A DNA stretch of 13,681 nucleotides from Microcaldota archaeon (GTDB taxonomy: Archaea > Micrarchaeota > Micrarchaeia > Micrarchaeales > Micrarchaeaceae): contig DUIS01000062.1 of assembly GCA_013330215.1 (NCBI GenBank), forward strand, positions 1-13,681. The letters run 5' to 3'. The position numbers and the translations under genes are program-made. The notes under the pieces were generated by a model. That model was not told the DNA's origin. It searched no databases and was given only the letters and a program-made list of their open reading frames with translations. Each line of letters starts with the position of its first letter. Position 1 is the first letter of the stretch. Of this stretch, positions 7,106-13,095 are shown piece after piece.

Positions 7106-7516
7106 CTATCGGGGCTTTGAGAGGAGGTTGAGCCCGCGGCCCTTTTCCTGCACTGCCGGCATCTCTACGGCTGGGATGTAGCTAAGGAGGGAGAGCAGAT
7201 ACATGAACGCTATGACCCCGACGCCGTAGACTATTGCGCCCAGGAAGCGCCCGCTTGCGAACGAGAGCAGGAGCGCCATGAATATTATGCCTATTATCAC
7301 ATAGGCTATGCGCTTGCGCTCATAGCTGTCACGCTTCTTCTTGTAGGCGAGGAAGTCCTCCTTGCATACAACCATGCGGTAGTTCTTTGGGTTCTTGGTT
7401 ATGTTGCGCTTCACCCAGCGCATCGCGCCTATCACATGGTCCTCCTTTACCTGCAGGCCTACCTTCTCGTTGCCGCACATTATGCAGACTTTTTTGCCTT
7501 TGCTTTCCGTTGGCAT
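7106..7516 (-). CDS. Small membrane protein with N-terminal CxxC motif and two transmembrane helices
   Basis: This 136-residue protein has no family I recognise. CIMC near residue 12 and a later VVCKED suggest a small metal-binding (zinc-ribbon-like) or redox head of about 50 residues, although a fourth Cys is missing. A very basic stretch (KKKRDSYERKRK-like) precedes two hydrophobic helices, about 70-92 and 94-118, with a short loop between. By the positive-inside rule the CxxC head is cytoplasmic. ATG 7516 is chosen because a TATA-like box at 7549-7556 predicts a start near 7527, which excludes the in-frame ATG 7540. GAGG just before 7516 could act as a short-spaced ribosome site. It is divergent from hypC and shares its 90-bp regulatory region. 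Confidence 0.65.
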   Translation of the reverse strand: MPTESKGKKVCIMCGNEKVGLQVKEDHVIGAMRWVKRNITKNPKNYRMVVCKEDFLAYKKKRDSYERKRIAYVIIGIIFMALLLSFASGRFLGAIVYGVGVIAFMYLLSLLSYIPAVEMPAVQEKGRGLNLLSKPR

Positions 7517-7548
7517 TGTCCTCTTTTTGTTTTCGGGCATCAAAACCA

Positions 7549-7556
7549 TATATAAA
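7549..7556 (-). promoter_or_regulatory. TATA-like box of the CxxC membrane protein gene
   Basis: TTTATATA on the minus strand predicts a start near 7527, about 11 nt before ATG 7516. It lies only about 10 bp from the plus-strand box of hypC, so the two divergent promoters nearly touch. Confidence 0.5.
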
Positions 7557-7565
7557 GGTGTGCGA

Positions 7566-7576
7566 ATTAATAAATA
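7566..7576 (+). promoter_or_regulatory. TATA-like box of the hydrogenase maturation operon
   Basis: ATTAATAAATA is centred near 7571 and predicts a start near 7597, about 8 nt before the hypC ATG at 7605. Confidence 0.5.
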
Positions 7577-7604
7577 GTCTGCGCCGTAAGTAATACCGAT
7601 TGAT

Positions 7605-7802
7605 ATGTGCCAGGCTCCGGTCGGTAGGGTAATAGGCATAGGAGATAGGAAGATAACCGTAAAGTACAAAGGGAAGACCCGGGAACTGAATTCGAGGCTT
7701 GGGGATGTGAAGGTAGGGGATTATGTGCTTTTCTCCCTTGACATTGCGATTGACAAAGTCGACGAGGAGGAGGCAAAAACCATAACAAGCATGATGAAAT
7801 GA
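7605..7802 (+). CDS. hypC: Hydrogenase maturation chaperone HypC
   Basis: This 65-residue cytoplasmic chaperone works with HypD to build the Fe(CN)2CO group and deliver it to the immature large subunit. The N-terminus MCQAPVGRV keeps the essential Cys2, which is exposed after Met removal. Pro is at position 5 instead of the usual 6 (family MCxxxPGKV). The rest follows the HypC beta-barrel pattern, with DVKVGDYVLFSLDIAIDKV near 34-53 matching the family's VKVGDYVLVHxGxAIxK. At 65 residues it is slightly short for the family. Its TGA overlaps the ATG of the next gene (ATGA at 7799-7802), so the two are translationally coupled. HypA, B, D, E and F are not in the window. Confidence 0.85.
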   Translation: MCQAPVGRVIGIGDRKITVKYKGKTRELNSRLGDVKVGDYVLFSLDIAIDKVDEEEAKTITSMMK

Positions 7803-8353
7803 GAATGGACGAGGATGCCAGGAGGCTTTTCCTGAAATATGCAGTACCAAGCTGCGAAACCCATGTGAGAAGGCGCGAGATGCAGCAGAGTCGCGCGGAC
7901 GAGCTCATGGCAATCGTATCCGAGAACGGAAAGCTGCCGGATGACGCAGAGCAGACATTCAAGGTCGCACTTCAGGTATGCGGGGCATTGGCAGGGATAA
8001 TGCACAAGGATTCAATTGATGCGGATGTGGTAAGGGAATACTTCCTGGTGTTGCACAACAGGGTTGTGGATGAGCAGAAGGAGATGTTGAGGAATGTCGA
8101 CAGCCATTTTGACCCGGCAAGATGCAAGACATATTCTGGAAAGGTCATAAACATAGAGGGTGAAAATGCGGTTGTGGCGACTGAGCTGGGCAGACGCAAT
8201 TATAAGATGGCATTTGCAAGGGATGTCAAAAATGGGGATACCGTAGCAGTGCATTACGACTTCATAATAGAAAAGATACCGAAGTCTTGGAAGCCGTCGC
8301 AGCTGGTAGCTGCCACCCTAAACAAAAAGGAGAGGAGCAAAAGCACCTCGTGA
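7799..8353 (+). CDS. Hydrogenase-linked protein with helical N-terminal region and C-terminal HypC-like domain
   Basis: This is a 184-residue protein. Residues about 1-100 are mostly helical and I do not recognise them. Residues about 107-160 read like a second HypC fold: CKTYSGKVINIEGENAVVA, then DVKNGDTVAVHYDFIIEKI, which follows HypC's CxxxPGKV...VKxGDxVxVHxxFxIEK. Cys109 falls exactly where HypC has its catalytic Cys2 (four residues before GKV), but here it is internal, and Pro is replaced by Ser. The start ATG overlaps the hypC stop; ATG 7805 would drop two residues. The gene lies between hypC and the maturation endopeptidase, so a role in cofactor insertion or large-subunit handling is likely. 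The split role of two HypC-like barrels is inference. Confidence 0.75.
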   Translation: MRMDEDARRLFLKYAVPSCETHVRRREMQQSRADELMAIVSENGKLPDDAEQTFKVALQVCGALAGIMHKDSIDADVVREYFLVLHNRVVDEQKEMLRNVDSHFDPARCKTYSGKVINIEGENAVVATELGRRNYKMAFARDVKNGDTVAVHYDFIIEKIPKSWKPSQLVAATLNKKERSKSTS

Positions 8354-8376
8354 CTCTTTGGCAAAATAGGGATTTG

Positions 8377-8766
8377 ATGTATAAGTACAAGATCCTTGTT
8401 TTCGGGAATCCGATAGTAAAGGTAGACAGCGTGCCCCTAAAACTGATAGGTAAATTAAGAGAAAAGTTTCCGGAGATCGAGTTCAGGGAATTCGACCCGA
8501 ACGAGAATCTTGAGAACGAGGGTAGAAAGCTCAACATCATAGACACCGTTGAAGGCATAGAGAGGGTCACGCTCATAACCGACATAGACGCGATACGGAC
8601 TCAGCACGTATACACGATGCATGATTTCGATCTGGGGCATGCGCTCAAGATCCTGAAGAAGCTGGACTATATCGATAGCGTAAGGATATTCGGGGTCCCC
8701 ATGAAAATAAGCGAAAGCGATGCGATTGAGCAGCTTACTTCATTGATCCGTTCCAGTTTATCTTGA
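8377..8766 (+). CDS. [NiFe] hydrogenase maturation endopeptidase (HybD/HycI-like)
   Basis: This 129-residue protease would remove the C-terminal tail of the hydrogenase large subunit after nickel insertion, so that the active site can close. ILVFGNPIVKVDS at 6-18 matches the family's GNPLxxDD start; the first Asp is replaced by Val but Asp17 remains at the metal-ligand position. LNIIDTVEG gives Asp56, and YTMHDFDLGHAL gives His82 in the conserved MHDxxL context. The three expected metal ligands are therefore present. The frame is open further upstream to 8287, but that overlaps the previous gene; ATG 8377 begins at the conserved strand and leaves a 23-nt gap. The last 9 nt overlap the convergent methyltransferase gene. 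The 3' end also contains a fossil of the hydrogenase tail on the other strand. Confidence 0.82.
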   Translation: MYKYKILVFGNPIVKVDSVPLKLIGKLREKFPEIEFREFDPNENLENEGRKLNIIDTVEGIERVTLITDIDAIRTQHVYTMHDFDLGHALKILKKLDYIDSVRIFGVPMKISESDAIEQLTSLIRSSLS

Positions 8767-8772
8767 GGAAGT
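8735..8772 (-). pseudogene. Fossil of the original hydrogenase large-subunit C-terminal tail
   Basis: Read on the minus strand in the hydrogenase frame, the repeat copy at 8751-8772 continues as FLKINWNGSMK followed by TAA at 8737-8735. The functional gene now ends FLRINWKSLEQDRR. The first six residues differ only by Lys/Arg, then the sequences diverge at the repeat boundary. I interpret this as the old 3' end of the large-subunit gene, displaced when the methyltransferase segment entered. It lies wholly within the endopeptidase coding region on the opposite strand and in the methyltransferase 3' end. Confidence 0.6.
8751..8772 (+). repeat. 22-bp direct repeat, outer copy
   Basis: Identical at 21 of 22 positions to 9434-9455, with the single difference at 8763 (t) against 9446 (c). 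It begins TTCCAGTTTATC and ends GAGGAAGT. Identity stops abruptly on both sides. The copies bound a segment of about 660 bp containing the methyltransferase gene. Confidence 0.9.
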
Positions 8773-9384
8773 TAATGTCTTTTCGGCTAAGAGTAGCCAA
8801 TGCCTTTCTTTTGCGGTAGGTTTGGTCAATTTAATAACTCTAAAATCACAAAAGGATTTCTTTATTTCGTGTTCTGTAAAGAGATGATGCACCATTCCTT
8901 TTTCTGGACCGCTTAATGTTACATACGTCCCGCGTTCTATACGTTTTCCCTTTTTAATCTCTTCTCTAGAAGTAAGACTTACAAAAAACAGTCCTTTGTT
9001 TTTAAGGACTCGGTGAACCTCATTTATAGCTCTGTTTATATCACTCAATTTATTATGATGTAGTGCGCTTGTGCTTATTACTGCGTCAAAGCTGTTATTC
9101 TGGAATGGCAATCTCGTAACATCATGATTTATCAGTATATAATTTTCCAGTCCGGCACTATTTAGGTTTTTTTGTGCTGCGTCCAATCCTAGCGAGGTAA
9201 TATCCTGTCCTACAACAAAAAAGCCCTTCTTTGTCAGATATACCATATGTCTGCCTGCGCCGCACCCAAAGTCTAAAATTTTTCTGACTTTCCTCTTTTT
9301 AAAAACAGGCACCAGCTCAACCATATACTTGCCAGGCTCTTTAGTAAATTTATGGTCTTTCCAAAACCTGTCCCATGTTTGCAT
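8758..9384 (-). CDS. Class I SAM-dependent methyltransferase, probable insert of foreign origin
   Basis: This is a 208-residue cytoplasmic methyltransferase of the UbiE/type-11 kind, substrate unknown. Motif I ILDFGCGAGRHMVYL spans 36-50. An acidic residue at the end of strand 2 (GQD, D61) should bind the SAM ribose, NHDVTRLPF (86-94) fits the adenine-contact loop, and SFDAVISTSALHH (98-110) is motif II/post-II. The gene is much richer in A+T than its neighbours: 8821-8880 has 15 G/C in 60 bases, against 34 in 60 at 10201-10260. It also prefers AAA, TTA and ATT-type codons. It is flanked by 22-bp direct repeats, and its own last codons and stop (SSR-TAA) lie in the outer copy. It starts 24 nt after the hydrogenase stop and may be read from that operon. 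I see no integrase or transposase. Confidence 0.88.
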   Translation of the reverse strand: MQTWDRFWKDHKFTKEPGKYMVELVPVFKKRKVRKILDFGCGAGRHMVYLTKKGFFVVGQDITSLGLDAAQKNLNSAGLENYILINHDVTRLPFQNNSFDAVISTSALHHNKLSDINRAINEVHRVLKNKGLFFVSLTSREEIKKGKRIERGTYVTLSGPEKGMVHHLFTEHEIKKSFCDFRVIKLTKPTAKERHWLLLAEKTLTSSR

Positions 9385-9408
9385 AAATCCACACTAAACA
9401 ATTTAGAT

Positions 9409-10755
9409 TCATCGTCTGTCTTGTTCTAGACTTTTCCAGTTTATCCTGAGGAAGTGGCTTGCGCAGCTCATGCATGGGTCGTACGCCCTTATCAGCTTCT
9501 CTATCTCGTACTCTATGTACTTCCTGTCCCGTTCCATGTTCTCGTTGACAAGCTGCACTACGCTCTTCTCCATCCCTATCGCGTTCTGCTGTGTAGGGAC
9601 TATTATGTTGCCGTACTTGACCTTCCCGGTCTTGTCGACCGATATCATGTAATAGAGTGTTCCCCTTGGCGCCTCTATCAACCCTATACCCTCACCCTCC
9701 CTCACTATGACTGGGTCGTTGTGCTCTTCGGTGAACTCGTTCGCCTCGAGCAGTTCTATTGAATGGTCTACACAGTGGAGCAGCTCTATCGCCTGCGCGA
9801 GGTTGTTGTGGTATATGTTCTTCGATGGAAATACACCTAGGTACTTCGAGAGGTCAGCCTTTGTCGCACTGTGAAGGCTGTCCTTGTTGAGGTTCATCCT
9901 CGCGATCGCGCCTACCATGTAGTCCTTGCCCTTGAAGCTGTATCCTGTCGCCTGCGAGTATGGTATCACCACCCTGTTCAGGTAGTCCCAATACCTGTCC
10001 TCCTTTATCGATTCGCCTTTTGAATCTGATATCATCCCGTTCGAGAACGAGAAGTCCTTTGTGACAAGCGACACGAAATCTATGTCGCGCTCGAGCTTGA
10101 ACTGGCAGTTGTAGAATATCTCTACGAACTCTATGACGTACTCCCTCACCGATTTGAGCTCGTCAACGATTTTCTTTACTGCATCCTTGTCAGGTATATG
10201 AGAGAACTTGCCCACCTCTGCGAATGTTGCGTGCACAGCCCTTCCCGCTATCACCTTCGATAGGTTGTTGCCCGCGCCCTTTATCGCGAAGGCCTTCCTT
10301 ATCATCTCGTCCTGCGATTTGTCGAAGTCAAGAACAGAATCCTTGCCGAAGAGGTCCGGCAGGCAGAACATGAATAGGTGAAGCGCATGGTCCCTTATCA
10401 TCATGCCGTAGAGCGAGAGCTTCCTGAGCAGAAGCGTTTGGTCAGTTGGCGTGTAGCCAAATGCACGCTCAACCGCCTCGGAACAGCAGGTAAGATGCGC
10501 TATGCTGCAAGTGCCGCAGATGCGCGATGTCATGAGCGGCAGCGATATCGCGAACTTGTTCCTTATTGCCTGCGTGTAGAACCTCTTGCTCTCTGTTATC
10601 TTCAGCTTTGCGTATTTCACTTTCTTGTCCTTTATCAGTATGTCCATGGTGCCGTGCCCCTCCATCTTTGTGAGGTTCTCGAGCACTATGTGCTCTCCTC
10701 CCTTCTCTTCGTGGGAATGCTCGCCTATGAAATCGAAATCCTCCCCCTTATGCAT
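9409..10755 (-). CDS. [NiFe] hydrogenase large (catalytic) subunit
   Basis: This 448-residue protein carries the Ni-Fe site that splits or makes H2. The N-terminal Cys pair is in RICGTCSIAH (C80, C83, H87) and the C-terminal pair in DPCMSCASH (426-434; C428, C431). All four nickel ligands are therefore present, and an active enzyme is expected, unlike the related NuoD of complex I. KMEGHG at 30-35 is the usual N-terminal signature. Endopeptidase cleavage is expected after His434, removing FLRINWKSLEQDRR. That tail is where the methyltransferase segment appears to have inserted. ATG 10755 overlaps the small-subunit gene by 8 nt. The protein resembles soluble group 3-type enzymes more than membrane group 1, but I cannot assign a subgroup. 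No diaphorase, F420 or ferredoxin-type subunit is in the window. Confidence 0.93.
   Translation of the reverse strand: MHKGEDFDFIGEHSHEEKGGEHIVLENLTKMEGHGTMDILIKDKKVKYAKLKITESKRFYTQAIRNKFAISLPLMTSRICGTCSIAHLTCCSEAVERAFGYTPTDQTLLLRKLSLYGMMIRDHALHLFMFCLPDLFGKDSVLDFDKSQDEMIRKAFAIKGAGNNLSKVIAGRAVHATFAEVGKFSHIPDKDAVKKIVDELKSVREYVIEFVEIFYNCQFKLERDIDFVSLVTKDFSFSNGMISDSKGESIKEDRYWDYLNRVVIPYSQATGYSFKGKDYMVGAIARMNLNKDSLHSATKADLSKYLGVFPSKNIYHNNLAQAIELLHCVDHSIELLEANEFTEEHNDPVIVREGEGIGLIEAPRGTLYYMISVDKTGKVKYGNIIVPTQQNAIGMEKSVVQLVNENMERDRKYIEYEIEKLIRAYDPCMSCASHFLRINWKSLEQDRR
9434..9455 (+). repeat. 22-bp direct repeat, inner copy (in the hydrogenase large-subunit gene)
   Basis: This copy encodes, on the minus strand, the last two bases of the His434 codon and then FLRINW plus two bases, the start of the tail removed during maturation. 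It matches 8751-8772 at 21 of 22 positions. Confidence 0.9.
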
Positions 10756-11233
10756 TTATCACACCAAACTCCTTGAGATACTTGTCCATGATGCCCAGGA
10801 ATGCCTCCTCCTGCATAGGGCACCCCGCGACCTCGTCGTCTATAGGCACTACGTCTTTCACCATGCGCACCTTGTCAGCCTGCTTGAACCTTACCAGAAG
10901 GAACTCTATCTCCTTCTTGAGCTCATCGTCGAACATGTTCCTCTGCCCTGCAGGCATGCCGTTGACAGCACACGATCCTATCGCCACGATCTTCTTCGAA
11001 TGCTTCCTTATTGAGCGCAGCTTCTTCGCGTCCTCGTCGTTAGTTATCGCGCCCTCGACGAAGGCGACGTCTATGTTGTCAAGCTTGTTGTTCTTCTTGA
11101 GGACCCTCGCATAGCGTATGTCAAGGAGATCCTTCCACTTGAAGAAATTCTCGTTCATAAGCTCTATCCATACCATTGTGCTATCCTCACAACAAGTAAA
11201 AGAGAACCACCCTATCCTAAGCTTCTTCTCCAT
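10748..11233 (-). CDS. [NiFe] hydrogenase small subunit (20-kDa / NuoB-like family)
   Basis: This 161-residue electron-transfer partner of the large subunit should hold one proximal [4Fe-4S] cluster. Candidate ligands are C14 and C15 (SFTCCEDST), C88 (GSCAVNGMPAGQRN) and C138 (AGCPM). The adjacent Cys pair resembles complex I NuoB rather than the CxxC spacing usual in hydrogenase small subunits. It has no Tat signal and no extra C-terminal cluster domain, so the dimer should be cytoplasmic. It overlaps the large-subunit gene by 8 nt. A TATA-like box about 26 nt upstream puts the predicted transcription start at or next to ATG 11233, so the mRNA is probably leaderless and independent of pyrD 40 nt upstream. 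The electron acceptor or donor is not evident. Confidence 0.88.
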   Translation of the reverse strand: MEKKLRIGWFSFTCCEDSTMVWIELMNENFFKWKDLLDIRYARVLKKNNKLDNIDVAFVEGAITNDEDAKKLRSIRKHSKKIVAIGSCAVNGMPAGQRNMFDDELKKEIEFLLVRFKQADKVRMVKDVVPIDDEVAGCPMQEEAFLGIMDKYLKEFGVINA

Positions 11234-11254
11234 CGCTTATGCTTGTCGCTAAAG

Positions 11255-11263
11255 TAATAAATA
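11255..11263 (-). promoter_or_regulatory. TATA-like box of the hydrogenase operon
   Basis: TATTTATTA on the minus strand is centred near 11259, in the 40-bp gap after pyrD. The usual spacing places transcription start at about 11233, the A of the start codon. Confidence 0.55.
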
Positions 11264-11273
11264 GATTCTGAAT

Positions 11274-12398
11274 TCATTTGGCGTGGCGGTGTAGATGCCT
11301 CTTGTTTATCCCGCTTCCAACAGCCTCCTCTATGCTCTTGAAGCCGTCCATCCTGAGAAGCTCTGCAATACCGATGTTTATCTCCGAAATAAGGTTCGGC
11401 CCCTGGTATATCATCCCGGTGATCAGCTCGACCAGGTTTGCACCATACTGTATCTTGCGGTAAGCGTCCTCCGCCGAGAATATCCCGCCTACGCCGATCA
11501 GTATGAATCTCCCTTTTGTTTTCCTGTACACATATTTCAGCATGTCGTTCGCGTGCTTCTCCACCGCCTTGCCGGAAAGCCCACCCTCGCCGAAGTTGTG
11601 GCGCTTTGTGAGGTTGGAGATGACGAACCCGTCAACCTTGTGCCGCTTCGAAATCTCTATTATCGCGTTGACATTCTTCTTTGTGAGATCTGGGGAGAGC
11701 TTGACGAAGATCGGCTTCTTGATATGCAACGCGTCACATCCTTTTAGCAGCGCCTCGTACGCAGCCGGCCTTGAGAATGGCTGTCCGCCATATGCGTTGG
11801 GGCAGCTTATGTTAAGTGTGTAGTATGCGCCGACGTTGCGGCTATTGAACTTTTTCAGCGAGTATAGGTAATCTTCCTTTCCTATCCTGTCGTTTACGGT
11901 TTCCCTGCAGTTAGTCTTTGCGATGCTTACACCGAACGGTATCTCGTAACTCTCATTTCTCAACCCGGACGAAATCGAGTCCGCGCCCTTGTTGTTAAGC
12001 CCGAGGTTCACCCAGAGGCTTTTTCTCTCTGGCAGCCTTCCCAGCCTTTTTCCCGGGTTCCCTGATGATGCGAGCTTCGTCACGCTTCCAACTTCGGTGA
12101 AGCCGAAGCCAAGGTCCTCGCATATGCTTATTATCTCGGCGTCCTTGTCGAATCCCGCTGATAGCCCAACAGGGCTTTCGAACCTTATTCCGAGAATATT
12201 CTGTGTCAGCGCGGGATTCCTGTAGTAGTAGACCCATCTTGTTATGCCTTTTGTTACCGCGTTCCCGCCCAGGAACTTTCCGATGTTTATGAAGGATTTG
12301 TGCACCGATTCCGGATCAAACAGGAAGAGTATGGGCTTCGCTATGTTTTGGTATAGAACCCCTGCAAACCTGGTTTTCGACCCTGTCAATCCCTGCAC
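11274..12398 (-). CDS. pyrD: Dihydroorotate dehydrogenase, class 2-like
   Basis: Oxidises dihydroorotate to orotate in pyrimidine synthesis, using FMN. The 374-residue protein has the class 2 architecture: an N-terminal helical extension (AKPILFLFDPESVHKSF, about 20-36) for quinone/membrane contact, SPVGLSAGFDKDAE at 75-88, GNPGKRLGRLPERKSLWVNLGLNNKG at 113-138, and the FMN phosphate site GVGGIFS...VELITGMIYQGP near the C-terminus. The catalytic-base position in LNISCPNAYGG is Cys199. Class 2 enzymes normally have Ser there, and Cys is typical of class 1. The start is GTG 12398, 7 nt after the nrdG stop, as no earlier ATG precedes the conserved region. It is cotranscribed with nrdD-nrdG. The last residues are basic (NKRHLHRHAK). 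Confidence 0.92.
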   Translation of the reverse strand: MQGLTGSKTRFAGVLYQNIAKPILFLFDPESVHKSFINIGKFLGGNAVTKGITRWVYYYRNPALTQNILGIRFESPVGLSAGFDKDAEIISICEDLGFGFTEVGSVTKLASSGNPGKRLGRLPERKSLWVNLGLNNKGADSISSGLRNESYEIPFGVSIAKTNCRETVNDRIGKEDYLYSLKKFNSRNVGAYYTLNISCPNAYGGQPFSRPAAYEALLKGCDALHIKKPIFVKLSPDLTKKNVNAIIEISKRHKVDGFVISNLTKRHNFGEGGLSGKAVEKHANDMLKYVYRKTKGRFILIGVGGIFSAEDAYRKIQYGANLVELITGMIYQGPNLISEINIGIAELLRMDGFKSIEEAVGSGINKRHLHRHAK

Positions 12399-12405
12399 CT
12401 GCTGC

Positions 12406-13095
12406 CTATCTTATCGTGCACGAGTCCACGTACATCCTTGCGGACCTCATCATGCCTTCGAATTCCTCGTCGCTGTAGGCATCGCCTGCCGCAAATGTGG
12501 GGTCAAGCGTCTCTGATTTGACAAAGCGCTGCAGTATGTATCTCTTTGCGCCAGAGAGCGATTTCGCCATGCTCGCTATGTCATCTGCGGATGTGAGCGA
12601 GCTCGCCACTGTTGTGCGGAACTCGTAGTCTATCCCGCCCCCTTTTATCAGGGAGATGCTGCGCCTGAGCTTTTCCATGTCCACGTTTGTGGCTGTGACT
12701 GTGCTGTACTTTTCAAGCGGTGCCTTGATGTCCATAGCTATATAATCAACAAGTCCCTTTTTAATTATAGGCTCCAGTACATCCGGGGAGACCCCTGATG
12801 TGTCGAGCTTTACGAGGTAGCCCATCCCCTTTACGGTGCGCATGAATTCTGGAAGGCCTGCCTGTATGGTCGGCTCTCCCCCAGTTATGACAACGCCGTC
12901 AAGCAGCTTCCTTCTCGATTCGAGGAAGCTCATCACATGCCCTTCTGGTATGGGCGTGCAGTACCTCTCCGGGAGCACAAGCGCCGGGTTGTGGCAGTAG
13001 CGGCACCTGAAGTTGCATCCCCTTGTGAACACAACCGCTGACACCCTGCCGGGATAGTCTATCAGCGATACCTTCTGCAGCCCGCCTATGATCAC
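12406..13095 (-). CDS. nrdG: Anaerobic ribonucleoside-triphosphate reductase activating protein (radical SAM)
   Basis: This radical SAM enzyme uses its [4Fe-4S] cluster and SAM to form the glycyl radical on NrdD. The 229-residue protein has GGLQKVSLIDYPGRVSAVVFTRGC followed by the cluster motif CNFRCRYC (C27, C31, C34), then ITGGEPT at 70-76 for SAM binding. The opening GLxKxSxIDYPG is typical of this activase family. The frame is open upstream to 13311, but that region is the 3' end of nrdD. The likely start is GTG 13095, which overlaps the nrdD stop (GTGA), giving a normal-length protein and coupled translation. It is followed 7 nt later by pyrD. Confidence 0.92.
   Translation of the reverse strand: MIIGGLQKVSLIDYPGRVSAVVFTRGCNFRCRYCHNPALVLPERYCTPIPEGHVMSFLESRRKLLDGVVITGGEPTIQAGLPEFMRTVKGMGYLVKLDTSGVSPDVLEPIIKKGLVDYIAMDIKAPLEKYSTVTATNVDMEKLRRSISLIKGGGIDYEFRTTVASSLTSADDIASMAKSLSGAKRYILQRFVKSETLDPTFAAGDAYSDEEFEGMMRSARMYVDSCTIR

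Noticed and set aside
7517..7669. Upstream extension of the CxxC membrane protein
   Set aside because: It would overlap the divergent hypC start and both promoters, and it lies upstream of the predicted transcription start.
8287..8376. Upstream extension of the maturation endopeptidase frame
   Set aside because: It overlaps the preceding gene, and the conserved first strand of the family starts at ATG 8377.
8751..9455. Insertion sequence or transposon
   Set aside because: There is no transposase, integrase or terminal inverted repeat. Only the direct repeat and the cargo-like methyltransferase are visible, so it is described as an insertion of unknown mechanism.
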